A DNA stretch of 33,445 nucleotides from Bauldia sp. Its GTDB lineage: Bacteria > Pseudomonadota > Alphaproteobacteria > Rhizobiales > Kaistiaceae. The notes beneath the pieces were generated by a model. That model was given only the letters and a program-made list of their open reading frames with translations, was not told the DNA's origin and made no database searches. The DNA lies in NCBI RefSeq assembly GCF_020442045.1, contig NZ_JAGRLA010000078.1:1-33445 (forward strand), in the 5' to 3' direction. Shown here one piece after another: positions 1 to 8,618 of this stretch; position 1 is the first letter of the stretch, and each line of letters starts with the position of its first letter. The translations under genes were made by a program, and so were the position numbers.

Positions 1-298
<298 letters not shown>

Positions 299-352
299 CT
301 CTCATTATCCGTGTCCGCCGGACAGGGAAGATGACCAGACAGCTTCGCCAGA

Positions 353-386
353 CATGAAGACGCCCCAGCGCGGGGCGGGCTTCATG
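353..386 (+). other. 23S-5S spacer stem-loop
   Basis: CATGAAG (353-359) pairs with CTTCATG (380-386), and GCCCC (362-366) pairs with GGGGC (372-376), giving a long nearly continuous hairpin in the 23S-5S spacer. Its place between two rRNAs suggests a pre-rRNA processing or antitermination structure. There is no T-run after it, so it is unlikely to be a terminator. Confidence 0.6.
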
Positions 387-405
387 CACAAGTCTGCGTT
401 TCGCC

Positions 406-524
406 GGCCTGGTGGTTCTTGCGAGGAGCCCAGAACCCGATCCCATTCCGAACTCGGCCGTTAAACTCCTCCGCGCCGATGATACTTCGTCTCAAGACGC
501 GGGAAAGTAGGTCGCTGCCAGGCC
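406..524 (+). rRNA. rrf: 5S ribosomal RNA
   Basis: The terminal stem GGCCTGG (406-412) pairs with CCAGGCC (518-524). Between them are the conserved 5S blocks CCCGATCCCATTCCGAACTC (loop B/C region) and the GGGAAAGTAGGTCGCTGCC 3' region. The length of about 119 nt is normal. It lies about 110 nt after the 23S end with no tRNA between them, and no tRNA is visible after it. Confidence 0.96.
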
Positions 525-591
525 TGCCAAGCGCAGACACGCGAAAGCAAAGCTTCGGGATATCTTCTCTTGACGAAGCCTGACAGAAAAA

Positions 592-616
592 CGCCGCCCT
601 TCGGGGCGGCGTTTTT
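592..616 (+). terminator. Intrinsic terminator of the rRNA operon
   Basis: CGCCGCCC (592-599), loop TTCG (600-603) and GGGCGGCG (604-611) form a perfect 8-bp GC stem capped by a stable tetraloop. It is followed directly by five T residues (612-616). It lies about 70 nt downstream of 5S rRNA and closes the rrn operon. Confidence 0.93.
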
Positions 617-693
617 ATTTGTGCCGATCGATGCGCCGGCATGCGCCTGGTCGATGGCGGGCGGCCGGATCGCTCCGGCCGGCTGGCCTCGCC

Positions 694-1146
694 TCACCAC
701 ATCATGGTCCAGTAGATCGGCGGCAGCTCCTCGTCGTCGCGCGGCTGGAAGGATTTCTGCCAGTCGCGGAACATGCCGCGCAGGCCGCGCTTTTCCGGAT
801 CCATGCTGGCAATGCGCTCGTTCATGTCGCGAAGGCGGCGGACCAGCGTCTTCATGAACAGGATGGCGCGTTCCGGATCGCTCTGGATCGAGCCGATGAA
901 TTCCTCATAGGTGGTGGCGACGCATTCGGTATCCGTCACCGCCCTGACGGTGGCCGAGCGCGGCCCGGGATCGATCAGGCTCATCTCGCCGAAGACCTCG
1001 CCGGCATCGAGGGTACCGACCGCCTTCTCCCTGCTGCCATCGCCGACGACGACCTCGACCTGGCCCCTGACGATGAGGAATGCGGTACTGCCCTGGTCCC
1101 CCTCCGCGATGATGATGTCCCCGGCATTGAAGGCGACGGTCTTCAT
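694..1146 (-). CDS. Cyclic nucleotide-binding domain protein
   Basis: A 150-aa soluble protein that is essentially one cyclic nucleotide-binding (cNMP) beta-roll. The phosphate-binding cassette is canonical at about residues 53-67 (GEMSLIDPGPRSATV), with Arg63 placed to bind the cyclic phosphate; cAMP or cGMP binding is therefore likely. The C-terminal 50 residues are helical and end with a short charged and aromatic tail, with no helix-turn-helix, so it is not a CRP-type transcription factor. It has no membrane segment or signal peptide. It is transcribed away from the next gene, another cNMP-domain protein, with about 256 bp between their starts. Such stand-alone domains usually act by binding a partner; the partner is not visible here. 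Confidence 0.85.
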   Translation of the reverse strand: MKTVAFNAGDIIIAEGDQGSTAFLIVRGQVEVVVGDGSREKAVGTLDAGEVFGEMSLIDPGPRSATVRAVTDTECVATTYEEFIGSIQSDPERAILFMKTLVRRLRDMNERIASMDPEKRGLRGMFRDWQKSFQPRDDEELPPIYWTMMW

Positions 1147-1402
1147 CTCGTGTCTCCCGATTCAACCTGCAGGTCGTTGGTGATCCCGCCGTCACGATAG
1201 TCGAGCCGCCCCGCCGGGCATAGGGACGAATCGCGCCAATCCGCCTTTGTCGGGCCGGACGCGGATAGGGGTGCCGCCGATCGGACACCCCGCCGGCGAC
1301 GGGGCAGGGCTTTCCCGCTTGTCTTTGCCCACTGGTTTCTGGAACAATTTCAGATTGTCGCCCCCGGCCGAGCACCCGAGGCGACAGAGGGGGGCATAGG
1401 AA

Positions 1403-2056
1403 ATGGACTATGCGTCGTTAATCGGCTTCTTCGCGGCGGGCGTCAGCATCGCAACCATGTCGATGAAGACGATGGTGCCGCTGCGCATCGTCGGCATCTG
1501 CAGCAACATCACCTTCGTCATTTACGGCCTGCTGATCTGGAGCCTGCCACTGCTGGCGCTGCATGCGGTGCTGCTGCCGCTCAACGTCTATCGCCTTCGC
1601 GAGATGCTGAAACTGATCCGGGACGTCAGGACGGCCAGCGAAGGCAGCCTGTCGATGGACTGGTTGCGGGCCTATGCGACCGAGCGCGCGATCGTCGCCG
1701 GCGACATCCTGTTCCGCAAAGGCGACGCGGCCAACGAGATGTTCCTGCTCGTCGCCGGCCGCCTGCGCCTGAGGGAGCTCGACATCGAACTCGAGCCCGG
1801 CGTCGTCGTCGGCGAAATGGGGCTGCTGGCGCCGGGGCGGGAGCGGACGCAGACGCTCGAATGCATCGAGGATGGGGAGGTTCTCCGCGTCACCTATGAC
1901 AAGATACGTGAGCTCTATTTCCAGAACCCCTCCTTCGGCTTCTACTTCCTGCAGCTCACCACGTCGCGCCTGTTCGAGAATATCGGGCGGCTCGAGACAC
2001 GGCTGGCCGAACGCGAGCGGGAAGTCGAGCATCTCCACCGGAAGGCGGCGGAATAG
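1403..2056 (+). CDS. Membrane protein with C-terminal cyclic nucleotide-binding domain
   Basis: A 217-aa protein. Residues 1-65 hold two or three hydrophobic helices (around 4-20, 28-45 and 47-63), followed by an amphipathic stretch. Residues 90-185 resemble a cNMP-binding roll. The cassette region reads GEMGLLAPGRERTQT (137-151). Compared with its neighbour's, the Arg is displaced or preceded by Glu and the following Ala is Gln, so ligand binding may be weak or altered. The last 30 residues (about 188-217) are rich in E, R and L and likely form a coiled coil. A purine-rich stretch (GAGGGGGG then AGG) precedes the ATG. The neighbouring divergent gene carries a second cNMP domain, so the two may respond to the same nucleotide. 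The function is not known. Confidence 0.8.
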   Translation: MDYASLIGFFAAGVSIATMSMKTMVPLRIVGICSNITFVIYGLLIWSLPLLALHAVLLPLNVYRLREMLKLIRDVRTASEGSLSMDWLRAYATERAIVAGDILFRKGDAANEMFLLVAGRLRLRELDIELEPGVVVGEMGLLAPGRERTQTLECIEDGEVLRVTYDKIRELYFQNPSFGFYFLQLTTSRLFENIGRLETRLAEREREVEHLHRKAAE

Positions 2057-2092
2057 CGCATCGGCGGCGCGCGACGGGCGTCGCCCGCGGCC

Positions 2093-3439
2093 TCACTCGA
2101 CCGGGGTCACCGCCGGCGGCTGCCATTTCTCCTGGATGATCGGTGCCTTCGGCCCATAGGCGCGGAAGGTCAGCGAGAAGGGGCTGCCCGCCCTGGAAGG
2201 AAGCCAGTTGCTCTCCGGCACGCCCTCCACCGGCTTCGGCCCGATGGCGATCTTCATCGACCCGTCGGGCTCGGGCACGAGGTCCGAATAGGTGTTGAAG
2301 TTGTAGCGATTGAGCGAATTCGACACGACCTTGTAGTCGGGAACGCCGACGAGGATGACCGACCAGTAGGAATTGACCTGGGCTTGCGGCAGCGCGTCGG
2401 CGGGAAAGTGCATGACATAGCTTGCCGAACCGTCGAGCTCCTTGTCGTTGGAATCGCGCAGGCCGACGAAGTAGATCACTTCGCTCGGCACGTTGGCCCA
2501 GATGCCGAGGAGGTTGGCGGACGTCCGGGCCCGGTAGTCGGCGCCGTAATTGCCGCTCCGGTCGGCGACCATCCAGTGGTTGAGATAAGGTACCGATTTC
2601 GTCAGGGCATAGTCCAGGAAGCCCGGGATGACCTTATCCTTCAGCATTCCGTCGATGCTCGCTCGGGCCTCATCGCCGGAGGCGACGTAATCGGCGATCG
2701 CGTAAACCTGCTGCTGCGTCTGCGCGGCAAGGGGGTTGATGTCGAGTGCGCTGGCCAGGATCGGCCCGGCATGATCGAAGATGGTGGAATCGACCAGCTT
2801 CTCGTTGTCGATCTCGGGGATGGTCGGCGGCGGCGCGATCCTCGGGGTCCCCATCGACCGGAGCATGAACTGCTTCTGCAGCGCGACGGCGCCCTCCGGA
2901 TCGCCCTTCAGCTCGACCCGGCCCAGCAGCTTCGCCTTACGGCCATGGAGGGTGATCCTGACGGCGCCTTCAGGGATCGGCGCGGTGCTGCCGGGAGCGA
3001 CGAAGGCGAAGGTGCCGTAAGGCATCGAGGGGAAGGTGCGTTGGTTGATGTTGACGATCACCTCGCCCCATTCGTCGAGGATCTGAACCGTGTAATAGCG
3101 CCCCTCGATCTTCGGTACTTCGAGCAGGGCCGGCGTATCGTCGTCGACCGCGATCCAGGCCTCCAGATAGGCCACGTCGAGATTCGGATTGACGAAATCG
3201 GCGGTGCCGAGCGGGTTGTAGTGGATGACGTTATATTCGAAATCCGCCGCCGCCGCGTCGATATGCTCCTGCCGGATCGCCAGGCCGCGACCGAGAAGAT
3301 AGACATAGGCGTCGCTCAGCGTCTCTTCGTCGGGTGCATCGGCAGCGAAGGCCGGGACCGACGCGAGCAGGATCGCCAACACCGCCGCTGATATGGCCGC
3401 GATCGGCCGGACGAGAAGGCTTCGGGTCACAAGGGTCAT
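2093..3439 (-). CDS. Exported DUF1254/DUF1214 protein
   Basis: A 448-aa protein of the DUF1254-DUF1214 two-domain family, recognised from its overall pattern: N-terminal DPYVY/LG-like segment, then NPNLDVAYLEAWIAV, and a C-terminal block with SYWSVILVGVPDYKVV and LNRYNFNTYSDL. The open frame extends further upstream, but the ATG at 3439 is preferred. It has GGAAGGAAAG just upstream and opens a clean signal peptide (hydrophobic core about 12-28, predicted cut after AFA near residue 32). The protein is therefore probably periplasmic. The biochemical role of the family is poorly defined; only the family and the export are asserted. It appears monocistronic, reading toward the convergent cNMP-membrane gene. 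Confidence 0.85.
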   Translation of the reverse strand: MTLVTRSLLVRPIAAISAAVLAILLASVPAFAADAPDEETLSDAYVYLLGRGLAIRQEHIDAAAADFEYNVIHYNPLGTADFVNPNLDVAYLEAWIAVDDDTPALLEVPKIEGRYYTVQILDEWGEVIVNINQRTFPSMPYGTFAFVAPGSTAPIPEGAVRITLHGRKAKLLGRVELKGDPEGAVALQKQFMLRSMGTPRIAPPPTIPEIDNEKLVDSTIFDHAGPILASALDINPLAAQTQQQVYAIADYVASGDEARASIDGMLKDKVIPGFLDYALTKSVPYLNHWMVADRSGNYGADYRARTSANLLGIWANVPSEVIYFVGLRDSNDKELDGSASYVMHFPADALPQAQVNSYWSVILVGVPDYKVVSNSLNRYNFNTYSDLVPEPDGSMKIAIGPKPVEGVPESNWLPSRAGSPFSLTFRAYGPKAPIIQEKWQPPAVTPVE

Positions 3440-3623
3440 CGCTTTCCTTCCGGATTTCTTGTCGCCTCGGAGCGGAGCCGGCATCAGCGACGCCACACGC
3501 ACTGCGCGCGGCGGCTCGAACGCCCCTGGTCCGAGCAATAGCGTGCGGCCGGTCGGTGAGGCAAGCCGGGCAATCACCTGCGTCGCCGTTTCGGCCACGA
3601 TCCCGGTCGTATGAAAGGCACGG

Positions 3624-4607
3624 CTATCGCCGGTACCCCGGCACGCGGCTGAGGGTCCATGCGACGGGGTCGTCGACCCAGGCATGGGTGACGAAGTCGT
3701 CGTGGACGAGGTCCGGGTCGGTGGCGAAGAAGGCGACCGTGCCCGGCGTGAGTTTTGACGGCAGGCGGCGCGAGAAGCGCGTGCCGCGCTCGGTCAGGAG
3801 CTGGCGCAAGACCGCGTTGTTGGCGGCGGCGGATTCGGTGAAGGCGCTGAACAGAAACGCGGACTCCTTGTTGGCCGCGATCCAGCCGGCGAACTGGTCC
3901 TCCTCGGCATAGACCGCGTCGAGGAGCACGAGCCCGAGGATGCGGTCCGCCGCCCCGCCGACGCCGACGGCGAAGGCGGCCGGATTGTAGCCGCCGCTAT
4001 AAGCGACGATGACGACCGGGAGCTTCGCGAAGGCGGAGGCTTTCGACTCGTCCCCGTAGACGGAGGCGATCCTGCCCGCCGCCTCGTCGAGGTAGCGCGC
4101 GAAGATGCCCGGCGTCCAGAAGTTGCCGGAGCTCGAATCGAGCGCATCGACCGCGAATTGCGGCGCGAGGAGAACGGCATTGAGCCCCGACTTCGCGACC
4201 TGATGCGGGACCCGCTGGCGGTCGACGACGTCACGGGAGAGCGTCGCCTGGTTGCCGTGGAAGAAGACGACGATGACCGCCGGATGGTCGATGTCGAAGC
4301 CCTTCGGGACGTAGATCAGCGAGCGCCGGTCGGAATAGGTCTCGTCCTCCCAGTAGACCTTGCCGGCGCGCGGCGAGGTATGGCCGTGGCGGCCGTTCTC
4401 GACCGTGTCGATGAAGGGGATGTCCTTGCGCGGGATGATGCCGCGATAGGGGAAGGGCGCATTCTCGAACGAGACATAGGCGCCCTTCGCCTCGGCGAGG
4501 GGCGCGGAGGTGGCGGGGCCGTTGCCGTTCATCAAGGTCGCCACTCCACCGGTCAGGGCGAGCGCGACGCCGAGCGCCCGCCGACCCGCCTGTCCGCCGC
4601 TGGTCAC
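3624..4607 (-). CDS. Exported alpha/beta-hydrolase-like protein
   Basis: A 327-aa product that starts at GTG (4607), overlapping the upstream stop as GTGA, which implies translational coupling. The reading frame is open much further upstream, but that part overlaps the real upstream gene. Residues about 10-27 are a hydrophobic export signal. Alpha/beta-hydrolase features are a strand plus oxyanion turn VVFFHGN (113-119), a nucleophile elbow VAYSGGY (Ser204, with Ala in place of the first Gly of GxSxG), an acid candidate Asp230 (LVLLDAVY) and His302 or His308 near the C terminus. The substrate is unknown. As the last gene of a three-gene operon with a methyltransferase-like and a spermidine-synthase-like protein, it may act on the same periplasmic target. 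Confidence 0.75.
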   Translation of the reverse strand: MTSGGQAGRRALGVALALTGGVATLMNGNGPATSAPLAEAKGAYVSFENAPFPYRGIIPRKDIPFIDTVENGRHGHTSPRAGKVYWEDETYSDRRSLIYVPKGFDIDHPAVIVVFFHGNQATLSRDVVDRQRVPHQVAKSGLNAVLLAPQFAVDALDSSSGNFWTPGIFARYLDEAAGRIASVYGDESKASAFAKLPVVIVAYSGGYNPAAFAVGVGGAADRILGLVLLDAVYAEEDQFAGWIAANKESAFLFSAFTESAAANNAVLRQLLTERGTRFSRRLPSKLTPGTVAFFATDPDLVHDDFVTHAWVDDPVAWTLSRVPGYRR

Positions 4608-7237
4608 GCCGGCTCCGGCGTCGCGCGGTCGCGGAGCGGGGTCAGCAGCGCGAACAGACCGGCGATCGCCAGGAGGTAGGCGACGGCGCTGGTATTGAGC
4701 ACCGCCGACAGGCCGAAGGCCGTCGCCAGGATCGGCACCAGGGCGGCGCCGACGACGGAGAAGCACCCGTTGATGCCCCATGCCCAGATGAACATCTCGT
4801 CCTTCCCGAGCCGCGCCAGCCAGGTCATGGCGACCGCCATCGGGAATCCCATCAGGAAGGCCGGCGGCGCGATCAGCGCGAAGCATATCGCAAGACGCCA
4901 GCCATAGGCAGTCGTGCCGATCCACCCAAGCAGCGGATCGAGCAGGGAGCCGTAAGCGAAAAGGAGCGCGGCGATGGTGACGAAGATCACCGGCATCACC
5001 GTCCGGGCGCGATCGGTGAAGCGTGCCGACACCAGGCTGCCGAGGCCGGAGAAGACCAGCATGCCGGCGATCAGCACCGAGGCCGAGACCGTTGGATGGG
5101 CGAGCGACAGCGTGAAGCGGCTGATCAGGCCGACCTCGACCACGATGTAGCCAAGCCCGAGGCAGGCGAAGTAGAGCACCGTGCCGGCCTTGCCGGGCGT
5201 GCGGCTGAAGGCGGCGCGCCAGGCGAAGACGACGGGGATGATCACCAGCGTCGCCGCGAGGGCGCAGGCGATCGCCAGCGTCGCCCAGAGCAGCAGATAG
5301 CCCCACTCGTCCTGGAAGAGCTCCAGCCGGTCGACGGTCCGGGTCAGGTCCTGGGGTTTCACATAGGCGGCGAAATAGGGCCTGTCATTGGTCAGCGGCC
5401 GGGTGTCGAAGAGGTAGGCGTCGGCGAAGGCCGGCCAGTCGTGGCTGACGAGCGCCCGCCAGGCGAGCCGGGCGACCTCGACCGACGGCAGCGGGGTCGC
5501 ATCGCCGTCGTCGATTTCGTCGTCGGTGCCCTCGGTGGTCGGGTCTTCCGGCGTGGGCGCGGGTTGCGCCGCGCTGCCATCGCCGAAGATCGATTGCCGG
5601 TAGTCGTCGAGGACGTCCCTTTCCATGGACGCCTCGTAGACCAGGCCGGGCGAATAGATCTCGTCGAAGGACATCTCCTCCGTATAGGCGCGGAGCCTGT
5701 CGATCTCCTCCGCGGTGAAGCCGCCGCGCTTGTAGAGGACCGTGGTGGTGGACAGGTAGCTCGAAGCGACAAAAAGGGCGTTCGCGGCGGTCGCCGGATC
5801 GAATTCCTCGGCCGCCTCGCTGATGGTGGCGTAGAGCTTGAGGATCGATTTCGGCGGCTCCTCCTTGTTCCACAGCGTGACCGAGAGGATGCCGCCGTCG
5901 GCCAGCGCGTTCATGTAGTCGAGCATCGCCTCGCGGGTGTAGGTGTATTTCTCGACGATGGCGAAGCCGCCCGGGTTGGAGAGCCCGACCGAGTCGGCGA
6001 GGCTGAGGTCGATGACGTCGTAGCGCTTGTCGGTTTCGGCGAGGAAGAGCCGCCCGTCATAGTCGACGATCGCGACCCTCGGGTCGTCGACCAGATCGCT
6101 GGTGAAATCGCGCAAGGGGTCGGTGCGGAACGCGGCGAGCACCGCGGGGTTGCCGATCGCGGCGGTGACGCGGGGCGCCCCGGCGGCAAGGGCGACCATG
6201 GTCGAGATGCCGCCGCCGAACTGGACCACGAAGGTCTCCGGCTCGTTCTTGACGACGTAAGGGTAGTAGCTCGGCAGATAGAAGAAATAGTCGCGCTCCG
6301 CCTCGTCGAGCGCACGCATCACGCCTTCGGGGCCGTCGCCGTCGATATACATGCCGACGAAGGTGTTGGGTGGCAAGTCCGGAAGGTTGAAGGCCGCGTT
6401 GTCCGACTGACCCGGCGCGAAGTGCATGTAGGAGCTGGCGTAGACCTGGAGGTCGCCGAAGGGCGAGACATTGCGGTAGACCCGCTCCGCGTCCGGAAAA
6501 TTCCTGGCATAGGCGACACCCTTGTAGGGCGAGGTGGCGATTGCCGGGATATCGAGGGCGCCGGGCAGGAGGTGATAGCCGCCGATGGTGACGGTCGCGA
6601 TCGCCAGAAGGGCGGCCAGCCCGCGCCGTTCGGCGAGGCCGAGGTGCCAGGAAAGGCCGCCGAAGGCCCAGAGCAGGAGAGGGAAGGCGATGATCGCTTC
6701 CGGCGCGAGGAGGTACATCGCGCCGAGGATGCCGAGCCCGGCGATGCCCGAGCCGGTCAGGTCGGCGAAATAGGCGCGGCTGAAGGCCTCCCGGCTCTTG
6801 AGAAAGACGATGCCGAGGAAGAAGGCGGCCGCGAGGAACGGCATCAGGTAAAGCAGGAAATTCGCCAGCAGGCGCCACTTCTGCGACGGGTCGGAAACCA
6901 GGAAGACCGGATTGAAGGGCAGCGCCTGCGCGATCAGCGTCGCGGCGACGGTCAGCGGGCCGAAAAGGACGAGGGCCGTGCCACCCGCGCCGCGCCAGTG
7001 ACGGTCGAACCATGGGCGCGCAAGGCACATGATGACGCTGGCGAGGCCGAAGCCGAGCATCGCGAGGCTCACCACCAGCGAGCCGAAATGCACCCAGCTG
7101 CCGACCGCGAAGACGCGCATGAGCGCTATCTGCAGCGCGATCACGGCGCCGGCGACGAAGGCCACGGCAAGGTAAAGGGCCAGGTTGGCCGGTCCGGCAA
7201 AGGGCGCGTCCCGTGCCGCAGCGGTGGCGGGCGTCAT
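4604..7237 (-). CDS. Multi-pass membrane protein with spermidine-synthase-like core
   Basis: An 877-aa protein in three parts. N-terminal transmembrane helices lie at about 17-225. A soluble core at about 235-560 resembles the Rossmann fold of spermidine synthase (VVQFGGGISTMVALAAGA around 337-354, then YDVIDLSLAD). A C-terminal block of transmembrane helices lies at about 645-865, after an Asp/Glu/Pro-rich loop (about 560-590). Membrane-embedded spermidine-synthase-like proteins of this layout are known in proteobacteria, but polyamine synthesis has generally not been shown for them. The acidic residue that normally follows the glycine motif and binds the SAM/dcSAM ribose appears replaced (AAIGNPAV), so ordinary aminopropyl transfer is doubtful. 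It starts 18 nt after the methyltransferase-like gene and overlaps the hydrolase by 4 nt. Confidence 0.78.
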   Translation of the reverse strand: MTPATAAARDAPFAGPANLALYLAVAFVAGAVIALQIALMRVFAVGSWVHFGSLVVSLAMLGFGLASVIMCLARPWFDRHWRGAGGTALVLFGPLTVAATLIAQALPFNPVFLVSDPSQKWRLLANFLLYLMPFLAAAFFLGIVFLKSREAFSRAYFADLTGSGIAGLGILGAMYLLAPEAIIAFPLLLWAFGGLSWHLGLAERRGLAALLAIATVTIGGYHLLPGALDIPAIATSPYKGVAYARNFPDAERVYRNVSPFGDLQVYASSYMHFAPGQSDNAAFNLPDLPPNTFVGMYIDGDGPEGVMRALDEAERDYFFYLPSYYPYVVKNEPETFVVQFGGGISTMVALAAGAPRVTAAIGNPAVLAAFRTDPLRDFTSDLVDDPRVAIVDYDGRLFLAETDKRYDVIDLSLADSVGLSNPGGFAIVEKYTYTREAMLDYMNALADGGILSVTLWNKEEPPKSILKLYATISEAAEEFDPATAANALFVASSYLSTTTVLYKRGGFTAEEIDRLRAYTEEMSFDEIYSPGLVYEASMERDVLDDYRQSIFGDGSAAQPAPTPEDPTTEGTDDEIDDGDATPLPSVEVARLAWRALVSHDWPAFADAYLFDTRPLTNDRPYFAAYVKPQDLTRTVDRLELFQDEWGYLLLWATLAIACALAATLVIIPVVFAWRAAFSRTPGKAGTVLYFACLGLGYIVVEVGLISRFTLSLAHPTVSASVLIAGMLVFSGLGSLVSARFTDRARTVMPVIFVTIAALLFAYGSLLDPLLGWIGTTAYGWRLAICFALIAPPAFLMGFPMAVAMTWLARLGKDEMFIWAWGINGCFSVVGAALVPILATAFGLSAVLNTSAVAYLLAIAGLFALLTPLRDRATPEPA

Positions 7238-7255
7238 CGGCGGGGGACCATCGCC

Positions 7256-8128
7256 CTACTGGTTGTGGGTGCCGACAATCTCGTCGCCTTCGAGCTTGGT
7301 GAACGGCACGAAGGGCACCACCGATCCCCTGTAGATGTCGGACCGCTTGACCCGGACGCCACCGAGAAGCCCCTTCTTCTTTTCGACCTTCAGCACATGC
7401 TGGGCGCCGGGCGGACCGATCGGGATGACCATGATCCCGCCGACCTTGAGCTGGCGGAGCAGCGGCGGCGGAATGTGGTCGATACCGCAGGTGACGATGA
7501 TCTTGTCGAACGGCGCGGCCTCCTCCCAGCCGTAATAGCCGTCGGCATTCTTGGTGGTCACCGCCTGGTATTCGGTATAGCCGCGGGAGATCAGCTTGTC
7601 GTAGACGCCGCGCGTCCTCTCGGCGAGCGGCTTGATGATCTCGATCGACCAGACCTTGTCGGTGAGATTGCAGAGATAGGCCGACTGGTATCCGGAGCCG
7701 GTGCCGACCTCGAGCACCTTGTCGCCGCGCTGGACGTCGATTGAACTGGTCATGCGACCGACCAGATTGGGGCCGGAAATGGTGACGCCGTAGCCGATGT
7801 CGAGGAAATCGCGGTCATAGGCCCGCGCCAGGTTCTTCTCCAGGCAGAATTCCTCGCGGGGAGTCATCAGGAAGGCCCGCTTGTCGCGATCCGTGAACAG
7901 GTCGCGATGTCCGACCATATGCTCGAAGCGGTCGTAGCGCCGGCCGAGCAGATCAGGGTCCTCGCCGCGATTGGTCACCATCCATGCAATGTAGATGTCC
8001 TTCGACGTCGTCGGCGGCATGGCGCGCCAGTCATAGAGGACGGGCACGTCCGCCAGGCCCCGCCGGGGCAGCAGCGCGGAGCCCGCGAATGCGGCCGCGC
8101 CGCCGATCATGAAGTCGCGTCTGTTCAC
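7256..8128 (-). CDS. Tat-signal protein-L-isoaspartate methyltransferase-like protein
   Basis: A 290-aa product of the PCMT family. SAM motif I is clear (VLEVGTGSGYQSAYL, about 136-150), followed by an acidic post-motif (VWSIEII) and a PCMT-like DKIIVTCGIDHIPPPLLRQL with GGIMVIPIG. The start is GTG at 8128; the first internal ATG (residue 7) would cut into the export signal. The N terminus NRRDFMIGG followed by an alanine-rich hydrophobic stretch and an RRGLADV end matches a twin-arginine signal. Cytosolic Pcm enzymes repair isoaspartate. An exported relative would lack obvious access to SAM, so its real reaction is uncertain. It is the first gene of an operon with the synthase-like and hydrolase-like proteins. 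Confidence 0.82.
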   Translation of the reverse strand: MNRRDFMIGGAAAFAGSALLPRRGLADVPVLYDWRAMPPTTSKDIYIAWMVTNRGEDPDLLGRRYDRFEHMVGHRDLFTDRDKRAFLMTPREEFCLEKNLARAYDRDFLDIGYGVTISGPNLVGRMTSSIDVQRGDKVLEVGTGSGYQSAYLCNLTDKVWSIEIIKPLAERTRGVYDKLISRGYTEYQAVTTKNADGYYGWEEAAPFDKIIVTCGIDHIPPPLLRQLKVGGIMVIPIGPPGAQHVLKVEKKKGLLGGVRVKRSDIYRGSVVPFVPFTKLEGDEIVGTHNQ

Positions 8129-8320
8129 GTCGTCCGTCCCGTTGTCTGTCCTGTTCAGTCGGGCTTGTCTTGAAGGGCAGGATACAGACCCGACCGCCGT
8201 GACGGAAATAAGATCACGCCTCCCACCTCTTCGAGACGATCCGGCGTCCGGCCGAAGCCGCCTCCGCGCGCCCCGGCGGCGGTGGCCCAGGAGCCCGCCG
8301 CCGGCGAAATTCAGATCAGC

Positions 8321-8333
8321 TATCAGACTGATA
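8321..8333. promoter_or_regulatory. 13-bp palindrome TATCAGACTGATA
   Basis: TATCAG, a central A, then CTGATA form a perfect odd palindrome about 190 bp upstream of the Tat-methyltransferase start, in an AT-richer patch. It could be an operator. No regulator can be assigned. Confidence 0.3.
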
Positions 8334-8572
8334 CAAAAGCGAAATTCGACGTAGCCCGCAACAGACCCCAGGGATTGACCGCGGGGTGGATCAGGCGCTG
8401 CGACCGGTTGACCATGATGGAGATAATTCCGGTCGCGCAGAAGGCCCGCGGCCAGGACATGTCATGACCAGGCCCTGTGGCCCGATCGACCCGGGACGAG
8501 AGGCCGGCGGCAGAACGAAATCACCCGTCCGGCCGGTGCCGACCGGGCGAAGGCGCGCCGGCAATCGCCCGT

Positions 8573-8601
8573 CGAGGCCGGACTTGCCGGGTCCGGCCTC
8601 G
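8573..8601 (-). terminator. Stem-loop downstream of the sugar operon
   Basis: CGAGGCCGGAC (8573-8583) and GTCCGGCCTCG (8591-8601) form a perfect 11-bp stem with a 7-nt loop. It begins 17 nt past the dehydrogenase stop on the minus strand. There is no T-run after it in the reading direction, so it may be a Rho-independent-like end, an RNA-stabilising 3' hairpin, or both. Confidence 0.5.
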
Positions 8602-8618
8602 AAACCGCTCCGCGATCG

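Larger units (their letters stand above)
8129..8618. other. Intergenic region (490 bp), no gene seen
   Basis: This lies between the start of the Tat-methyltransferase gene and the end of the alcohol dehydrogenase gene, both on the minus strand. Short frames here have no family resemblance. It contains a 13-bp palindrome (8321-8333) in a locally AT-richer stretch and a stem-loop (8573-8601) just past the dehydrogenase stop. The promoter of the downstream three-gene operon should lie here, but no convincing -35/-10 pair was found. Confidence 0.5.

Noticed and set aside
525..693. Possible tRNA gene after 5S rRNA
   Set aside because: No cloverleaf or TTCGAATC-type T-loop was seen; the stretch contains only the terminator and spacer.
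4608..5306. Upstream extension of the hydrolase-like frame to 560 codons
   Set aside because: It overlaps the C-terminal membrane block of the synthase-like gene in another frame; the GTG at 4607 with GTGA overlap is a normal coupled start.
5096..7744. 882-codon plus-strand open frame opposite the membrane synthase-like gene
   Set aside because: Antisense shadow produced by GC-rich codon bias; charged low-complexity translation with no family resemblance.
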